DNA from: Phascolarctobacterium sp. | GTDB taxonomy: Bacteria > Bacillota > Negativicutes > Acidaminococcales > Acidaminococcaceae | Direction: 5' to 3' | NCBI GenBank assembly: GCA_030540395.1 | Contig: JAUNWI010000004.1 | Coordinates: 1 to 64,000 of the forward strand | Length of the DNA: 64,000 nt | Shown here: positions 1-11,667 of the stretch, in pieces | Layout of the letters: every line of letters begins with the position of its first letter | Position numbering within the stretch: position 1 is the stretch's first letter | Program-made: the position numbers and the translations under genes | Notes under the pieces: generated by a model | Databases searched by the model: none | What the model was told of the DNA's origin: nothing | The model's input: only the letters and a program-made list of their open reading frames with translations

Positions 1-54
1 TACGTCGAAAGTACTTGGCTGGAAGCGGCCTGGGAGGATAGATAGCTGCCGGTT
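1..54 (+). rRNA. rrf: 5S ribosomal RNA, 3' end (partial)
   Basis: The first 54 bases match the 3' part of a bacterial 5S rRNA: the loop E/helix IV region (GTACTTGGCTGGAAGCGGCC), the conserved TGGGAGGATAGATAG block and the closing GCTGCCGG. A rho-independent terminator follows at once. The 5' end and the rest of the rRNA operon lie outside the window. The exact 3' end is estimated from the family pattern. Confidence 0.85.
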
Positions 55-62
55 AAAAAAAT

Positions 63-93
63 AGACCATGTCTTATGACATGGTCTTTTTTTA
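63..93 (+). terminator. rRNA operon terminator
   Basis: A perfect 10-bp stem (AGACCATGTC / GACATGGTCT) with a TTAT loop is followed by seven T. It directly follows the 5S rRNA end and closes the rRNA operon. Confidence 0.9.
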
Positions 94-196
94 CTATAAT
101 TCACAAAAACTTTCAATATGCCCGCTATGCATAGAGCGACACTTTTGTTATAATAAGTTCAGTTGTTCCCTAGTGATTGTGAAAGGATGTGACTTT

Positions 197-565
197 ATGA
201 GCTTGTTAGGTAATATTATATGGTTTATCTTTGGTGGACTTTTTTCTGCTCTCGGTTGGTATATAGTTGGGTTGTTATGGTGTGTAACCATTATTGGTAT
301 TCCTGTGGGCATGCAATGCTTCAAGTTTGGTTCCCTGACCTTGTTCCCCTTTGGTAAGGAAATTCAGTATGGCGGTGGTGCGGGAAAATTCATCCTGAAT
401 ATCCTCTGGCTAATCTTTGGTGGCTTTGAGCTGGCTGTTGCCCATGTAACCTTTGGCTTGGTGCTGTGCTGTACTATTATTGGCATTCCCTTTGGCCTGC
501 AGCATTTCAAGCTTGCCAAATTGGCCTTGCTGCCCTTTGGTGCTGAAATCGTAAATAAAGCGTAA
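197..565 (+). CDS. YccF-family inner membrane protein
   Basis: This 122-residue, very hydrophobic protein carries two copies of the YccF domain. Each repeat has a long membrane segment and then a glycine/proline turn ('TIIGIPVGMQCFKFG' near residue 32, 'TIIGIPFGLQHFKLA' near residue 92) and an 'L..LPFG' tail. The family is found in many bacteria and its biochemical role is not established. I chose the ATG at 197 because it starts the first domain copy and has an AAGGA about ten bases upstream; earlier in-frame codons would add a tail unlike the family. A TATAAT at 149-154 may be its -10. It stands alone between two terminators, so it is monocistronic. Confidence 0.8.
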   Translation: MSLLGNIIWFIFGGLFSALGWYIVGLLWCVTIIGIPVGMQCFKFGSLTLFPFGKEIQYGGGAGKFILNILWLIFGGFELAVAHVTFGLVLCCTIIGIPFGLQHFKLAKLALLPFGAEIVNKA

Positions 566-600
566 AATACAAATAACCTTTTTAGAAGCAATCTTTGGCA

Positions 601-630
601 AGTCCCTACAGAGATGTGGGGACTTTTTTA
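601..630 (+). terminator. Terminator after yccF-like gene
   Basis: The stem AGTCCC...GGGGACT is followed by six T, 35 bases beyond the YccF stop codon. Confidence 0.75.
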
Positions 631-720
631 TTAAACTGTAAACTTAGTTAGGCAAAGCTAATTAAATATAAAAATTTTTTGTAAAATTGCTTCTGTGTGC
701 TTTATTTCTGCAATAGAGTA

Positions 721-808
721 TGCTATACTAGCAGTAGATAGTTGGAAAAACCTTATTTGTATTTGGTTCGTGGGACACAAAAAGTTCCACGAGGGACAAA
801 AATGTGCC
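721..808 (+). promoter_or_regulatory. Extended -10 promoter and CggR-type operator of the glycolytic operon
   Basis: An extended -10 (TGCTATACT, 721-729) precedes a two-part operator. The first part is the near-perfect inverted repeat CGTGGGAC-N7-GTTCCACG (769-791); the second is GGGAC-N5-TGTGCC (793-808). The known CggR operator of Bacillus is a tandem of GGGAC...TGTCC half-sites, so this fits autoregulation by the next gene, with release by fructose-1,6-bisphosphate. No clear -35 is seen. The role is inferred from the pattern and position. Confidence 0.6.
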
Positions 809-818
809 GAGGGAAATT

Positions 819-1856
819 ATGGATAGTATTATTAATTTACAAAAGAAGATCGTGCCAGAGCTGACGGACCTTTTGGTGCAGCGCTACCAAATTCTGCGTC
901 AGGTCAGCCACGAGTCTCCCATTGGCAGGCGTGCTTTAGCAGGTAAGCTGGGACTTAGTGAGCGTGTTTTGCGAGCACAGGTTGATTTTCTTAAAAAAAG
1001 TGGTCTTTTGGCTTTTTCCGCCAGTGGCATGAGCGTTACTGATGAAGGAGCCGATATTCTTAAGGAGCTGGCCGATTATGTGCGCAAGCTGCAGGATATT
1101 TCGTTCCTCGAAAAGGCGCTAAGCGATACGCTTAAGATTGGTCGTGTGGTAATTTTGCCGGGCGATTCTGACCAAGAGGAAGTGGTGAAGCGCGAAATTG
1201 GTCGCACTGCTGCTCATATTTTGAGCAAGCTTTTGAGTGATGGCGGACGTCATATTGTGGCTGTCAGCGGTGGCACTACTATGGCTGCTATGGCGGCTAA
1301 TCTGACTGGCTCGCAGCCCAATACAGTGGTCGTGCCAGCCCGCGGCGGCTTGGGCGATAATGTGGAGCTGCAAGCTAACACCATTGCCACTGTGCTAGCC
1401 CAAAAGCTGGGTGCTTCCTATCGTCAGCTGTATGTGCCTGACTGCGTGAGCGAGGATATTTTGAACAGTATCTTAAAAGAGGATGTGGGTGTGCGCTCCG
1501 TAGTTGATATTATTAAGAAGGCAGATATTTTGGTTCATGGTGTGGGTCGCGCCAGTGTCATGGCGCGTCACAGACGCTTAGCTCCTGAACTGATTGCTAA
1601 GCTAGAAGAGGCTGGGGCTGTGGGCGAAGCCTTTGGTCAGTACTGTGCTTTGGATGGCACGCAGGTGTATATGACCAATAATGCGGGCCTGATGCTACAG
1701 GATTTACAGCATATCGGTACTATAATTGGCATTGCCGGTGGTAAATCCAAGGCAGCAGCAATTTTATCAGTTATTCGTGCTTCCCGTCAGGATATTTTGG
1801 TGACGGACGAAGCAGCAGCCACCGAAATTTTGCGGATGGCCAAGGAAAATAGTTAA
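819..1856 (+). CDS. cggR: Central glycolytic genes regulator CggR (SorC family)
   Basis: A 345-residue SorC/DeoR-type repressor. The N-terminal winged helix has the CggR hallmark 'PIGRRALAGKLGLSERVLRAQ' region near residues 35-55, which reads like B. subtilis CggR. The C-terminal sugar-binding domain has the 'VSGGTTM' and 'ARGG' phosphate-contact loops. It heads the gapA-pgk/tpi-gpmI-eno operon, as in Bacillus, and would repress it until fructose-1,6-bisphosphate accumulates. I prefer ATG 819 (GAGGGA five bases upstream). A GTG at 804 lies inside the operator but also has a possible Shine-Dalgarno, so the start is uncertain by five codons. The product is cytosolic. Confidence 0.9.
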   Translation: MDSIINLQKKIVPELTDLLVQRYQILRQVSHESPIGRRALAGKLGLSERVLRAQVDFLKKSGLLAFSASGMSVTDEGADILKELADYVRKLQDISFLEKALSDTLKIGRVVILPGDSDQEEVVKREIGRTAAHILSKLLSDGGRHIVAVSGGTTMAAMAANLTGSQPNTVVVPARGGLGDNVELQANTIATVLAQKLGASYRQLYVPDCVSEDILNSILKEDVGVRSVVDIIKKADILVHGVGRASVMARHRRLAPELIAKLEEAGAVGEAFGQYCALDGTQVYMTNNAGLMLQDLQHIGTIIGIAGGKSKAAAILSVIRASRQDILVTDEAAATEILRMAKENS

Positions 1857-1892
1857 CCAGCACGTCAGTGCAGTATATAAGAAAACTCTTGA

Positions 1893-2918
<1,026 letters not shown>

Positions 2919-2936
2919 TAAAGGAGATAGTTATTC

Positions 2937-4862
2937 GTGGATAAGAAAACTGTACGCGATTTAGATGTAGCCGGCAAAAAGGTGCTGGTGCGTGTAGATT
3001 TCAATGTACCCTTTGATGACAAGGGTAAAATTTCCGATGACACTCGTATTCGTGCGTCCTTGGATACAATTCAATACCTTTTGGACAACAAGGCTGCTGT
3101 TATTTTAATGGCGCATCTTGGTCGTCCTAAAGGACAAGTAAACCCCAAATATAGCTTGGCTCCCGTGGCCAAGCATTTGGGCAAGCTGCTGGGCAAAAAG
3201 ATTCTTTTCGCTCCCGACTGCGTAGGTGCAGATGCTAAGGCTGCTGCTAAAAAATTGAAGCCCGGCCATATCCTGCTCTTGGAAAACCTGCGCTTCCATA
3301 AGGAAGAGGAAAAGAATGATATGGAATTTGCTGAGCAGCTGGCTTCCTTGGCAGATTTGTACGTGAACGATGGCTTCGGCGTATCTCATCGCGCTCATGC
3401 TTCCGTGGAGGGAGTAACCCATTTCCTGCCTGCTGCTGCCGGCTTCCTGCTGGAAAAGGAAATCGAATATGTGGGCCGCGCTGTCACCGAGCCCCTGCAT
3501 CCCTTTGCTGCTATTATCGGCGGCGCTAAGGTTAGCGACAAGATTGGCGTTATCAGCAATCTGTTGGACAAGGTTGATACCCTGCTTATCGGCGGCGGTA
3601 TGGCTAACACCTTCCTGGCTGCTGAAGGCTGCGCTATGGGTAAGTCCTTAGTTGAAGAGGATAAGATTGATTTAGCTAAGGAGCTTATTGCCAAGGCTAA
3701 AAAGAATAATGTGAAGCTTTTACTGCCCACCGATTTGGTGATGGCGGAAGCCTTTGCTGCTGATGCTAAGCATGCAACCCAAGGCGTGAAGGCTTTGGAC
3801 CAAGAGTGCATGGCTCTTGATATTGGTGCAGAAACTGCAAAAGCTTATGCTGCAGCACTGGCTGATGCAAAGATGATTGTTTGGAATGGACCCATGGGCG
3901 TGTTCGAGATGGATGCCTTCTGCAAGGGCACCGAAGCTGTGGCTAAGGCAGTGGCTAAGAGCCGCGCTATTAGCCTTGTTGGCGGTGGCGACAGCGTTGC
4001 TGCTATCGAAAAGCTGGGCCTTGCTAAGCGCATTTCCCACATCTCCACCGGCGGTGGCGCTTCCCTGGAATACTTGGAGGGCAAGGTGCTGCCGGGCGTT
4101 GCTGCTTTGGACGACCTGCGTCGCAAGATGATTGCCGGCAACTGGAAGATGCACAAGACTGTGGGCGAGGCTGTGGAGCTGGCTGAAAACATCGTTATGG
4201 AAACCAATGGCACCCTGAACGAGGTTGTTATTTTCCCGCCCTTCACCGCTTTGGAAACCGTTGCTGATGCTATTGATGGCAAGCACGTTGGCTATGGCTC
4301 TCAGGATATTCATTGGGAGGATAAGGGTGCCTTCACCGGCGCTGTTTCCGGCCCCATGATTGCTGATATTGGCGCTGAATATGCTATGGTTGGTCACAGC
4401 GAGCGCCGCAGCATTTTTGGTGAAACCGATAAGATTGTGGCTAGCAAGATGATTGCTGCTTATCGCAATGGCTTAAAGCCCATGCTGTGCGTTGGCGAAA
4501 ACTTGGCTGAGCGTGAAGCTGGCAAGACTGCTCGCAAGATCAATATGCAATTGAAGAGTGCACTGCGCGTGGTTGCACCTGAGGATGCTGTGAACATGGT
4601 TATTGCCTATGAGCCGGTTTGGGCCATTGGCAGTGGCAAGGCAGCAACTCCGGCGGATGCGCAGGAGGTTTGCCGCCTGATTCGCGACAAGGTTGCCAAG
4701 ATTTTCACTCCGGAAATCGCTCGTCAAATCCGCATCCTTTACGGCGGCAGTGTGAACGAAAAGAATGCTAGCGAGTTCAACATCAGCGGCATTGACGGTG
4801 TGCTGGTTGGCGGCGCTTCCTTAGACGCTGAGCGTTTTGCAGCCATCGTAAGAAGCTTTTAA
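2937..4862 (+). CDS. pgk-tpi: Fused phosphoglycerate kinase / triosephosphate isomerase
   Basis: A single 641-residue open frame joins two glycolytic enzymes. Residues 1-397 are a full phosphoglycerate kinase ('[11 protein letters not shown]' substrate site, 'HLGRPKG', '[11 protein letters not shown]', 'WNGPMGVFE', and 'GGGDSVAA' nucleotide loop). Residues 398-641 are a full triosephosphate isomerase starting at '[10 protein letters not shown]', with catalytic His487 ('GHSERR') and Glu559 ('AYEPVWAIG') and the 'YGGSV' phosphate loop. The linker is only a few residues (LDDLRRK). The start is GTG at 2937, with AAGGAG nine bases before. No stop or slippery run is visible at the junction. A similar PGK-TIM fusion is known in Thermotoga. 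The gene sits between gap and gpmI. Confidence 0.96.
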   Translation: MDKKTVRDLDVAGKKVLVRVDFNVPFDDKGKISDDTRIRASLDTIQYLLDNKAAVILMAHLGRPKGQVNPKYSLAPVAKHLGKLLGKKILFAPDCVGADAKAAAKKLKPGHILLLENLRFHKEEEKNDMEFAEQLASLADLYVNDGFGVSHRAHASVEGVTHFLPAAAGFLLEKEIEYVGRAVTEPLHPFAAIIGGAKVSDKIGVISNLLDKVDTLLIGGGMANTFLAAEGCAMGKSLVEEDKIDLAKELIAKAKKNNVKLLLPTDLVMAEAFAADAKHATQGVKALDQECMALDIGAETAKAYAAALADAKMIVWNGPMGVFEMDAFCKGTEAVAKAVAKSRAISLVGGGDSVAAIEKLGLAKRISHISTGGGASLEYLEGKVLPGVAALDDLRRKMIAGNWKMHKTVGEAVELAENIVMETNGTLNEVVIFPPFTALETVADAIDGKHVGYGSQDIHWEDKGAFTGAVSGPMIADIGAEYAMVGHSERRSIFGETDKIVASKMIAAYRNGLKPMLCVGENLAEREAGKTARKINMQLKSALRVVAPEDAVNMVIAYEPVWAIGSGKAATPADAQEVCRLIRDKVAKIFTPEIARQIRILYGGSVNEKNASEFNISGIDGVLVGGASLDAERFAAIVRSF

Positions 4863-4871
4863 TAATTAACA

Positions 4872-6386
4872 ATGAAAAAACCTGTACTTTTAATGATTTT
4901 AGATGGTTGGGGTGTTGCACCGGCTAGCAGCAGTAATGCCGCTAGCCTGGCTCGTACTCCCAATCTTGATAAATATTTTGCAAATTACCCTCATACTCAG
5001 CTTGAGGCCAGTGGTCTTGAGGTGGGCTTGCCCGCAGGGCAGATTGGTAATAGCGAAGTGGGGCATTTAAATATCGGCTCCGGTCGCATTATTTACCAAA
5101 GCCTGACCCGCATCAGCAAAGCTATTACAGATGGAGACTTCTTCACTAATCCGGTTTTGGTCAAGGTGATGGATGAGGTCAAGGGTAGCGGCAAAGCATT
5201 GCATCTGCTGGGACTCTTATCCGATGGTGGTGTGCACAGCCACATCACCCACATCATCGCACTTTTGGAAATGGCAAAGCAGCATGGCCTGAATAAGGTT
5301 TATGTGCACGCCTTTTTGGATGGACGTGACGTTCCTCCCCAAAGCGCGCTGACCTATGTTAAGCAGCTGGAAGCTGCGATGCAGAAAATTGGCGTGGGCA
5401 AAATTGCCACTGTGAGCGGTCGCTATTACGCTATGGATCGCGACAAGCGCTGGGAGCGCTTGGCGAAGGCTTATGCTACCGTGGTGCAGGGCGAGGGCGC
5501 GAGCGCTGCCTCAGCTACCGCAGGCATTAAAGCCTCCTATGCTGATGGTGTAACCGATGAGTTCGTTATACCCTTTACTATCGAAGACATTGATGCTCGT
5601 ATTGAGGCTGGCGATGGCGTAATTTTTGCTAACTTCCGACCGGACAGAGCGCGCGAAATTACCCGAGCAATAGTCGACGAGGAGTTCCCGTATTTTGAGC
5701 GTCCGGCTAATGCTCGTCCTGTGCATTTTGCCTGCATGGCGCAATATGATGCCACTATCACAGCTCCTGTGGCTTATCCGCCCGAGGAGATTAATGATAC
5801 GCTCGGCCAAATTTTGGCAGAGCGTGGCATGCACCAGCTGCGCATTGCAGAAACCGAAAAATACGCCCATGTCACTTTCTTCTTTAATGGTGGCGTGGAG
5901 GAGCCCAATAAAAATGAGGAGCGCATCCTCATTCCTTCGCCCAAGGTTGCAACCTACGATTTGCAGCCAGAAATGAGCGCGGAGGAGGTTACCCAAGCAC
6001 TTTTAGCAGAGCTGAACAAGGACAAGTTCGATGTAGTAATCCTGAACTTTGCTAACCCTGACATGGTAGGCCACACTGGTGTGCTGCCTGCGGCTATTAA
6101 GGCCATGGAAAAGGTGGATGAGTGCGTGGGTCGCATTGTGGAAAAGGTCTTGTCCTTGGATGGTAGTGCTTGCATTTGCGCTGACCATGGCAATTTGGAA
6201 AAGATGGCCGAGGACGATGGCGAGCCTAACACGGCTCACACCACTAACCCAGTACCATTCCTTTTGGTGAGCAAGGAGCAGCATCAGCTGCACCAAGGTA
6301 TTTTGGCCGATATTGCGCCGACTATGCTAGAGCTTTTACATATTCCCCAGCCTAAAGCTATGACTGGCAAGAGCCTGATTGAATAG
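4872..6386 (+). CDS. gpmI: 2,3-bisphosphoglycerate-independent phosphoglycerate mutase
   Basis: The 504-residue Mn-dependent enzyme interconverts 3- and 2-phosphoglycerate. The alkaline-phosphatase fold metal ligands appear in 'LMILDGWG' (near residue 7) and 'CADHGNLEKM', and the phosphorylated serine is Ser61 in 'GNSEVGHLN'. 'FLDGRDVPP' and 'NFRPDRAR' are further family blocks. Length is typical. It starts nine bases after the pgk-tpi stop with no good Shine-Dalgarno, so translation is probably coupled to the upstream gene. It belongs to the same operon. Confidence 0.96.
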   Translation: MKKPVLLMILDGWGVAPASSSNAASLARTPNLDKYFANYPHTQLEASGLEVGLPAGQIGNSEVGHLNIGSGRIIYQSLTRISKAITDGDFFTNPVLVKVMDEVKGSGKALHLLGLLSDGGVHSHITHIIALLEMAKQHGLNKVYVHAFLDGRDVPPQSALTYVKQLEAAMQKIGVGKIATVSGRYYAMDRDKRWERLAKAYATVVQGEGASAASATAGIKASYADGVTDEFVIPFTIEDIDARIEAGDGVIFANFRPDRAREITRAIVDEEFPYFERPANARPVHFACMAQYDATITAPVAYPPEEINDTLGQILAERGMHQLRIAETEKYAHVTFFFNGGVEEPNKNEERILIPSPKVATYDLQPEMSAEEVTQALLAELNKDKFDVVILNFANPDMVGHTGVLPAAIKAMEKVDECVGRIVEKVLSLDGSACICADHGNLEKMAEDDGEPNTAHTTNPVPFLLVSKEQHQLHQGILADIAPTMLELLHIPQPKAMTGKSLIE

Positions 6387-6420
6387 GCTTGTGGATGAAT
6401 TTTATAGAGGTGATTTATAA

Positions 6421-7704
<1,284 letters not shown>

Positions 7705-7730
7705 GCTGCATTGCTAGCATTTTAGTGATT

Positions 7731-7780
7731 AAAGCGGTACCTCCAAGCATGCACAAGTGCAGTCAAGGTGCCGCTTTTTC
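7731..7780 (+). terminator. Terminator of the glycolytic operon
   Basis: A long stem, AAGCGGTACCT pairing with AAGGTGCCGCTT, is followed by five T, 26 bases beyond the enolase stop. Confidence 0.85.
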
Positions 7781-7873
7781 ATCCTGCTCAGAGGAAGAAG
7801 CCCTTCTAGGCTACGCCGTTAAAATTTTTACCTAAAAAAAGCCCGAAATTGTGAAATATTTTACAAAAGCACA

Positions 7874-7902
7874 TTGTAAGCTTACTGTTTTTATGGTAAA
7901 AT
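7874..7902 (+). promoter_or_regulatory. secG promoter
   Basis: TTGTAA (7874-7879), a 17-base spacer and TAAAAT (7897-7902) lie 34 bases before the secG start codon. Confidence 0.65.
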
Positions 7903-7935
7903 ACTGTGGTACAAAAATGTGAGGAGGTAAGCTCT

Positions 7936-8166
7936 GTGATTGAAACTGTCTTGATAGTTCTTGAAGTTATCGTTTGCATAGCTCTCATTGGCGCAGTTCT
8001 GCTGCAGTCCGGCAAAGGCGGCGGTATGGGCAGTACTTTCGGCGGCAGTGACGGTGCTTTTTTTGGCAAGGGCAACGATCTGGATTCTTTGATGGCGCGA
8101 GCCACCATTTATTTGGGTGCGGCCTTTGCAGTTATTACTATGGCGTTGGCAAAAATCAACGCATAG
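7936..8166 (+). CDS. secG: Protein translocase subunit SecG
   Basis: A 76-residue membrane protein of the SecYEG channel. It has two transmembrane segments (about residues 3-23 and 55-73) joined by the conserved cytosolic 'LLQSGKGGGMGSTFGG' loop. The start is GTG at 7936, supported by GAGGAGG eight bases upstream; longer readings would place the Shine-Dalgarno inside the gene. In B. subtilis secG also lies near enolase and rnr-smpB, and the same association is seen here (enolase before, rnr and smpB after). Confidence 0.93.
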   Translation: MIETVLIVLEVIVCIALIGAVLLQSGKGGGMGSTFGGSDGAFFGKGNDLDSLMARATIYLGAAFAVITMALAKINA

Positions 8167-8185
8167 AAAATTCTCACCTTGTTAC

Positions 8186-8212
8186 AAAGAGCGTAACTTC
8201 GCTCTTTAAATT
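8186..8212 (+). terminator. Hairpin after secG
   Basis: AAAGAGCG / CGCTCTTT stem with an AT-rich, T-containing tail. It is a weak-tailed terminator between secG and hppA. No separate hppA promoter is obvious after it, so it may be partly read through. Confidence 0.5.
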
Positions 8213-8247
8213 TTAAATTTTTTTATTAAAAGAAAGGGGTTAGGGTC

Positions 8248-10257
8248 TTGAGTTTCTTAATGACTTCTATCGTTGTTGGTATCATTGCACTGGCAGTTGC
8301 TCTGATGCTCAGCAGCGCAATCGGCAAAGCTCCTGCAGGCACTGAGCGCATGCAAGAAATCGCCGGTTACATCCATGAGGGCGCTATGGCGTTCCTGTAC
8401 AGAGAATATAAAGCTCTGTCCGTATTCGTACTTGTTGTTGCTGTAATTATCGCTATGTTCCTGTCTCCCATGACTGCTGTTTGCTTCGTAGCAGGTGCAA
8501 TCTTCTCCGTTTGCGCTGGCTACATTGGTATGACCGTTGCTACCAAGGCTAACGTTCGTACTGCTGAAGCTGCACGTCACGGCATGCCGGAAGCTCTGAA
8601 AATTGCTTTCTCCGGTGGTGCTGTAATGGGTCTGGGCGTTGTTGGTCTGGGTATCGTTGGTGTTGCTGCTGCTTACATGATTTTTGGCAACATTGATATC
8701 GTAACCGGCTTCTCCCTGGGTGCTTCCTCCATTGCATTGTTCGCTCGTGTTGGCGGCGGTATCTACACCAAGGCTGCTGACGTTGGCGCTGACCTGGTAG
8801 GTAAAGTTGAAGAAGGTCTGCCTGAAGACGATCCCCGTAACCCGGCTACCATCGCTGATAACGTAGGCGATAACGTAGGCGACGTTGCTGGTATGGGCGC
8901 TGACCTGTTCGAATCCTATGTTGGTGCAATCATTTCTGCTATTACCCTGGGTGCTGTTGCTTATCCCGGTGGCGAAGGCGTAATGTTCGTATTCAGCCTG
9001 GCATTTGCTGGTATTCTGGCTTCTCTGTGCGGCGTATTCTACGCTCGCAGCAGCAAGTCCAACAACCCGCAAGCTGCTCTGAACCATGGCACCTATGTTG
9101 GTGGCGTTCTGGTATTGGGTGCTGCTTACTACCTGTCCACCTCCATCTTCGGTAACACCAATGCTTTCGTAGCTATCGCTTCCGGTCTGGTAGTTGGTAT
9201 GCTGATTGGTAAAATCACCGAAATCTATACTTCTGCTGACTATGCTTCTGTAAAGAAGATTGCTCAACAATCTGAAACTGGTCCTGCAACCACCATTATC
9301 TCCGGCTTGGCTGTAGGTATGTATTCCACCTTCCTGCCGATGATTTTCATCTGCGTAGGCGTAATCCTGTCCTTCTTCTTCATGGGCGGTGCTAAGGACA
9401 CTGGCATGGGTCTGTTCGGTATCTCCCTGGCTGCAGTTGGTATGCTGTCCACTACTGGCCTGACCGTAGCAGTTGACGCTTATGGTCCTATAGCCGACAA
9501 CGCTGGTGGTATCGCAGAAATGTCCGAGCTGCCTCCTGAAGTACGCGAAATCACCGATACCCTGGACTCCGTTGGTAACACCACTGCTGCTATCGGCAAG
9601 GGCTTCGCTATTGGTTCCGCTGCTTTGACTGCTCTGGCTCTGTTCTCTGCTTATGCACACACTGTAAACCTGAAGGCAATTGACCTGCTGAACCCTGTAA
9701 CCCTGATCGGCCTGTTCGTTGGTGCAACCCTGCCCTTCGTATTCGGCGCTATGACCATGGAATCCGTTGGTAAAGCTGCTTACCAAATGATCGAGGAAGT
9801 TCGTCGTCAATTCCACGAAATCCCCGGCCTGCTGGAAGGCAAAGCTAAGGCTGACTACCAAAAATGCGTAGACATCTCCACTGCAGCTGCTCTGCACGAA
9901 ATGATTATGCCTGGTATCATCGCTATCGTTGCTCCTCTGGCTATGGGCTTCCTGTTTGGTACCGAAGCTCTGGGCGGCCTGCTGGGCGGCGCTCTGGCAT
10001 CCGGCGTACTGGTTGCTATCCTGATGGCAAACGCTGGTGGTGCTTGGGATAACGCTAAGAAGTATGTTGAAGCTTCTGGCCGTAAACACACCCCTGTCCA
10101 TGATGCAACCGTTGTAGGCGACACCGTAGGCGATCCCTTCAAGGATACCTCCGGACCTGCAATGAACATCCTCATCAAATTGATGACCGTTGTTGCTCTG
10201 GTATTCGCTCCTGTTATGGCTGCTAATGGCGGCATGCTGCTGAGCCTGTTCAAATAA
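8248..10257 (+). CDS. hppA: Membrane-bound ion-pumping pyrophosphatase, K+-dependent type
   Basis: The 669-residue polytopic protein hydrolyses pyrophosphate and pumps H+ and/or Na+ out of the cell. The catalytic core is visible: '[18 protein letters not shown]' and '[18 protein letters not shown]', then '[16 protein letters not shown]', and the C-terminal '[19 protein letters not shown]'. The '[10 protein letters not shown]' motif carries Ala where K+-independent enzymes carry Lys, so it belongs to the K+-dependent group, which includes all Na+-pumping members. The pumped ion cannot be settled from this alone. The start is a rare TTG at 8248, chosen because AAAGGGG sits about nine bases upstream; ATG 8260 is too far from it. 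It is monocistronic between terminators. Confidence 0.95.
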   Translation: MSFLMTSIVVGIIALAVALMLSSAIGKAPAGTERMQEIAGYIHEGAMAFLYREYKALSVFVLVVAVIIAMFLSPMTAVCFVAGAIFSVCAGYIGMTVATKANVRTAEAARHGMPEALKIAFSGGAVMGLGVVGLGIVGVAAAYMIFGNIDIVTGFSLGASSIALFARVGGGIYTKAADVGADLVGKVEEGLPEDDPRNPATIADNVGDNVGDVAGMGADLFESYVGAIISAITLGAVAYPGGEGVMFVFSLAFAGILASLCGVFYARSSKSNNPQAALNHGTYVGGVLVLGAAYYLSTSIFGNTNAFVAIASGLVVGMLIGKITEIYTSADYASVKKIAQQSETGPATTIISGLAVGMYSTFLPMIFICVGVILSFFFMGGAKDTGMGLFGISLAAVGMLSTTGLTVAVDAYGPIADNAGGIAEMSELPPEVREITDTLDSVGNTTAAIGKGFAIGSAALTALALFSAYAHTVNLKAIDLLNPVTLIGLFVGATLPFVFGAMTMESVGKAAYQMIEEVRRQFHEIPGLLEGKAKADYQKCVDISTAAALHEMIMPGIIAIVAPLAMGFLFGTEALGGLLGGALASGVLVAILMANAGGAWDNAKKYVEASGRKHTPVHDATVVGDTVGDPFKDTSGPAMNILIKLMTVVALVFAPVMAANGGMLLSLFK

Positions 10258-10270
10258 TTGAACTAAAATT

Positions 10271-10305
10271 AACGCTCCTTCTCTTGGCGAGAGGGAGCGT
10301 TTTTG
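10271..10305 (+). terminator. Terminator of hppA
   Basis: AACGCTCC...GGAGCGTT stem, with further TCTC/GAGA pairs inside it, followed by T-rich tail. Confidence 0.88.
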
Positions 10306-10341
10306 TTTTGAAAATTTAGCACTAAGCTGTTACGCAAATTT

Positions 10342-10372
10342 TTGTGCCGATTATAGGCGCATATGTTATAAT
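10342..10372 (+). promoter_or_regulatory. Promoter of the esterase gene
   Basis: TTGTGC (10342-10347), a 19-base spacer and a consensus TATAAT (10367-10372), 43 bases before the start codon. Confidence 0.5.
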
Positions 10373-10415
10373 AATAAAATAGGCTTTATATATTCTAGTG
10401 AAGGTGGTCGAAAAG

Positions 10416-11159
10416 ATGCAGATTATGGAGGGAGCAGAAACATTTCTTTTAGAGGGAAGCAATGGCAAGGCCGTATTGCTTTTGCATGGCTATACCGGTA
10501 CTACCTCCGAGATGCGTCCCTTGGGTGAGTATCTGCACAGCTTGGGCTACACTGTTTTGTGCCCCCGCTTGCCGGGGCATGGTACCAGTGTGGAGGATTT
10601 GAAGGAAACTGTGGCCTCCCAGTGGGTGGCGGCGGCCAAGCTGGGTTATGCCATCTTAGCGAAAAAATATCAACAAATTTATGTGGCAGGTCTATCCATG
10701 GGTGGACTTTTAGCCATGGTCATTGCCGCCACGGAAAAGGTGGAAAAGGCAGCTTTTTTAGCTACGCCCATCTTTTTGCAGGATAAAAGAGCTCCTTTCT
10801 TGCCCATTCTGCGTTATTTTATTCACTATCTGCCCAAGCATAAACGTAATTATCACGAGATGCAGCAATATTGCCAGGCCTATGACCGCATGCCAACTAA
10901 GCCCTTAACTAGCCTTTTTGCACTCATCAAAACCTGTAAAAAGGAGCTGGTGCAAAAAATTACAGCGCCCTGCCTGGTTTTGCAGTCGAAAATAGAGCAT
11001 ACCGTGGACCCCAAGAGCGCCCAATATATTTATGACCATTTGGGTACTACCAAGGAAGCTAAAAAGCTACTTTGGTTTGAAAAGAGCGGTCATATTCTGA
11101 CGCTGGATTTGGAGCACGCAATGGTTTTTCAAGCAGTAGCAGATTTCTTTGAGCAGTGA
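10416..11159 (+). CDS. Carboxylesterase, alpha/beta hydrolase (Est30/monoacylglycerol lipase-like)
   Basis: The 247-residue protein is a small cytosolic serine hydrolase. The oxyanion region 'LLLHGYTGTTSEM' is near residue 21, the nucleophile elbow 'GLSMGG' puts the catalytic Ser at 94, and the histidine is in 'EKSGHILTLD' near the C-terminus. The cap region resembles Geobacillus carboxylesterase Est30. It would cleave short-chain or monoacyl esters; the natural substrate is unknown. ATG 10416 is preferred because AGGTGG lies eight bases upstream; GTG 10398 has no Shine-Dalgarno. In other Firmicutes this esterase is also found between secG and rnr. Confidence 0.87.
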   Translation: MQIMEGAETFLLEGSNGKAVLLLHGYTGTTSEMRPLGEYLHSLGYTVLCPRLPGHGTSVEDLKETVASQWVAAAKLGYAILAKKYQQIYVAGLSMGGLLAMVIAATEKVEKAAFLATPIFLQDKRAPFLPILRYFIHYLPKHKRNYHEMQQYCQAYDRMPTKPLTSLFALIKTCKKELVQKITAPCLVLQSKIEHTVDPKSAQYIYDHLGTTKEAKKLLWFEKSGHILTLDLEHAMVFQAVADFFEQ

Positions 11160-11253
11160 GGAAGGCTTATAGAGCTTGAGTATAAACAAAAAGTAAGCTT
11201 TTTGTAAACAATGCTATTTTGAGCAGGATTTATTTTACGAAGAAGGAATTAGT

Positions 11254-11667
11254 ATGGATAGAACACTTTTGGATAATAACGAATATAGCTGGTGCTTTGC
11301 CTGTGGCAAGGAAAATGAACACGGACTGCATATGCGCTTTGAAATAGATGATGATAAATGTACCGCATATTTTACCCCTCGCAAGGAGCATCAAAGCTAC
11401 ACCGGGCGCATGCATGGTGGCTTGGTGGCAGTGCTTTTGGACGAGGTAACAGGAAATTATTTGTATTGCAAGGAAGGCAAGCCGTCCTATACGGCTAAAA
11501 TAGAGATTCGCTACCGTCAGCCCCTGGTTATTGGCGAGGAGGTTATTTGCACCGGACGCGAGGTAAAGCGCAAGGGGCGCATGGTGGAGATGGCAGGCAT
11601 GATTTGTAAAAAGGATGGGACGATTTTGGCAGAATCCACATCCAAAATGATGATTAAAGAGGATTAA
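11254..11667 (+). CDS. PaaI/YigI-type hotdog-fold thioesterase
   Basis: A 137-residue single-domain hotdog protein. The helix motif 'GRMHGGLVAVLLDEVTG' (about residues 51-67) carries the catalytic HGG and Asp/Glu of the 4HBT superfamily. The C-terminal strand 'YTAKIEIRYRQPLVIGE' is typical. The N-terminal 'WCFACGKENEHGLHM' is seen in PaaI-like members. It probably hydrolyses an acyl-CoA, but the substrate is unknown. It starts at ATG 11254 with GAAGGA upstream and lies between the esterase and rnr. Confidence 0.8.
   Translation: MDRTLLDNNEYSWCFACGKENEHGLHMRFEIDDDKCTAYFTPRKEHQSYTGRMHGGLVAVLLDEVTGNYLYCKEGKPSYTAKIEIRYRQPLVIGEEVICTGREVKRKGRMVEMAGMICKKDGTILAESTSKMMIKED

Noticed and set aside
8257..10101. 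Long open frame (614 codons) on the minus strand
   Set aside because: It is the antisense shadow of hppA. Its residues are low-complexity Ser/Gln/Asn, there is no Shine-Dalgarno or known domain, and the plus-strand gene is unmistakable.
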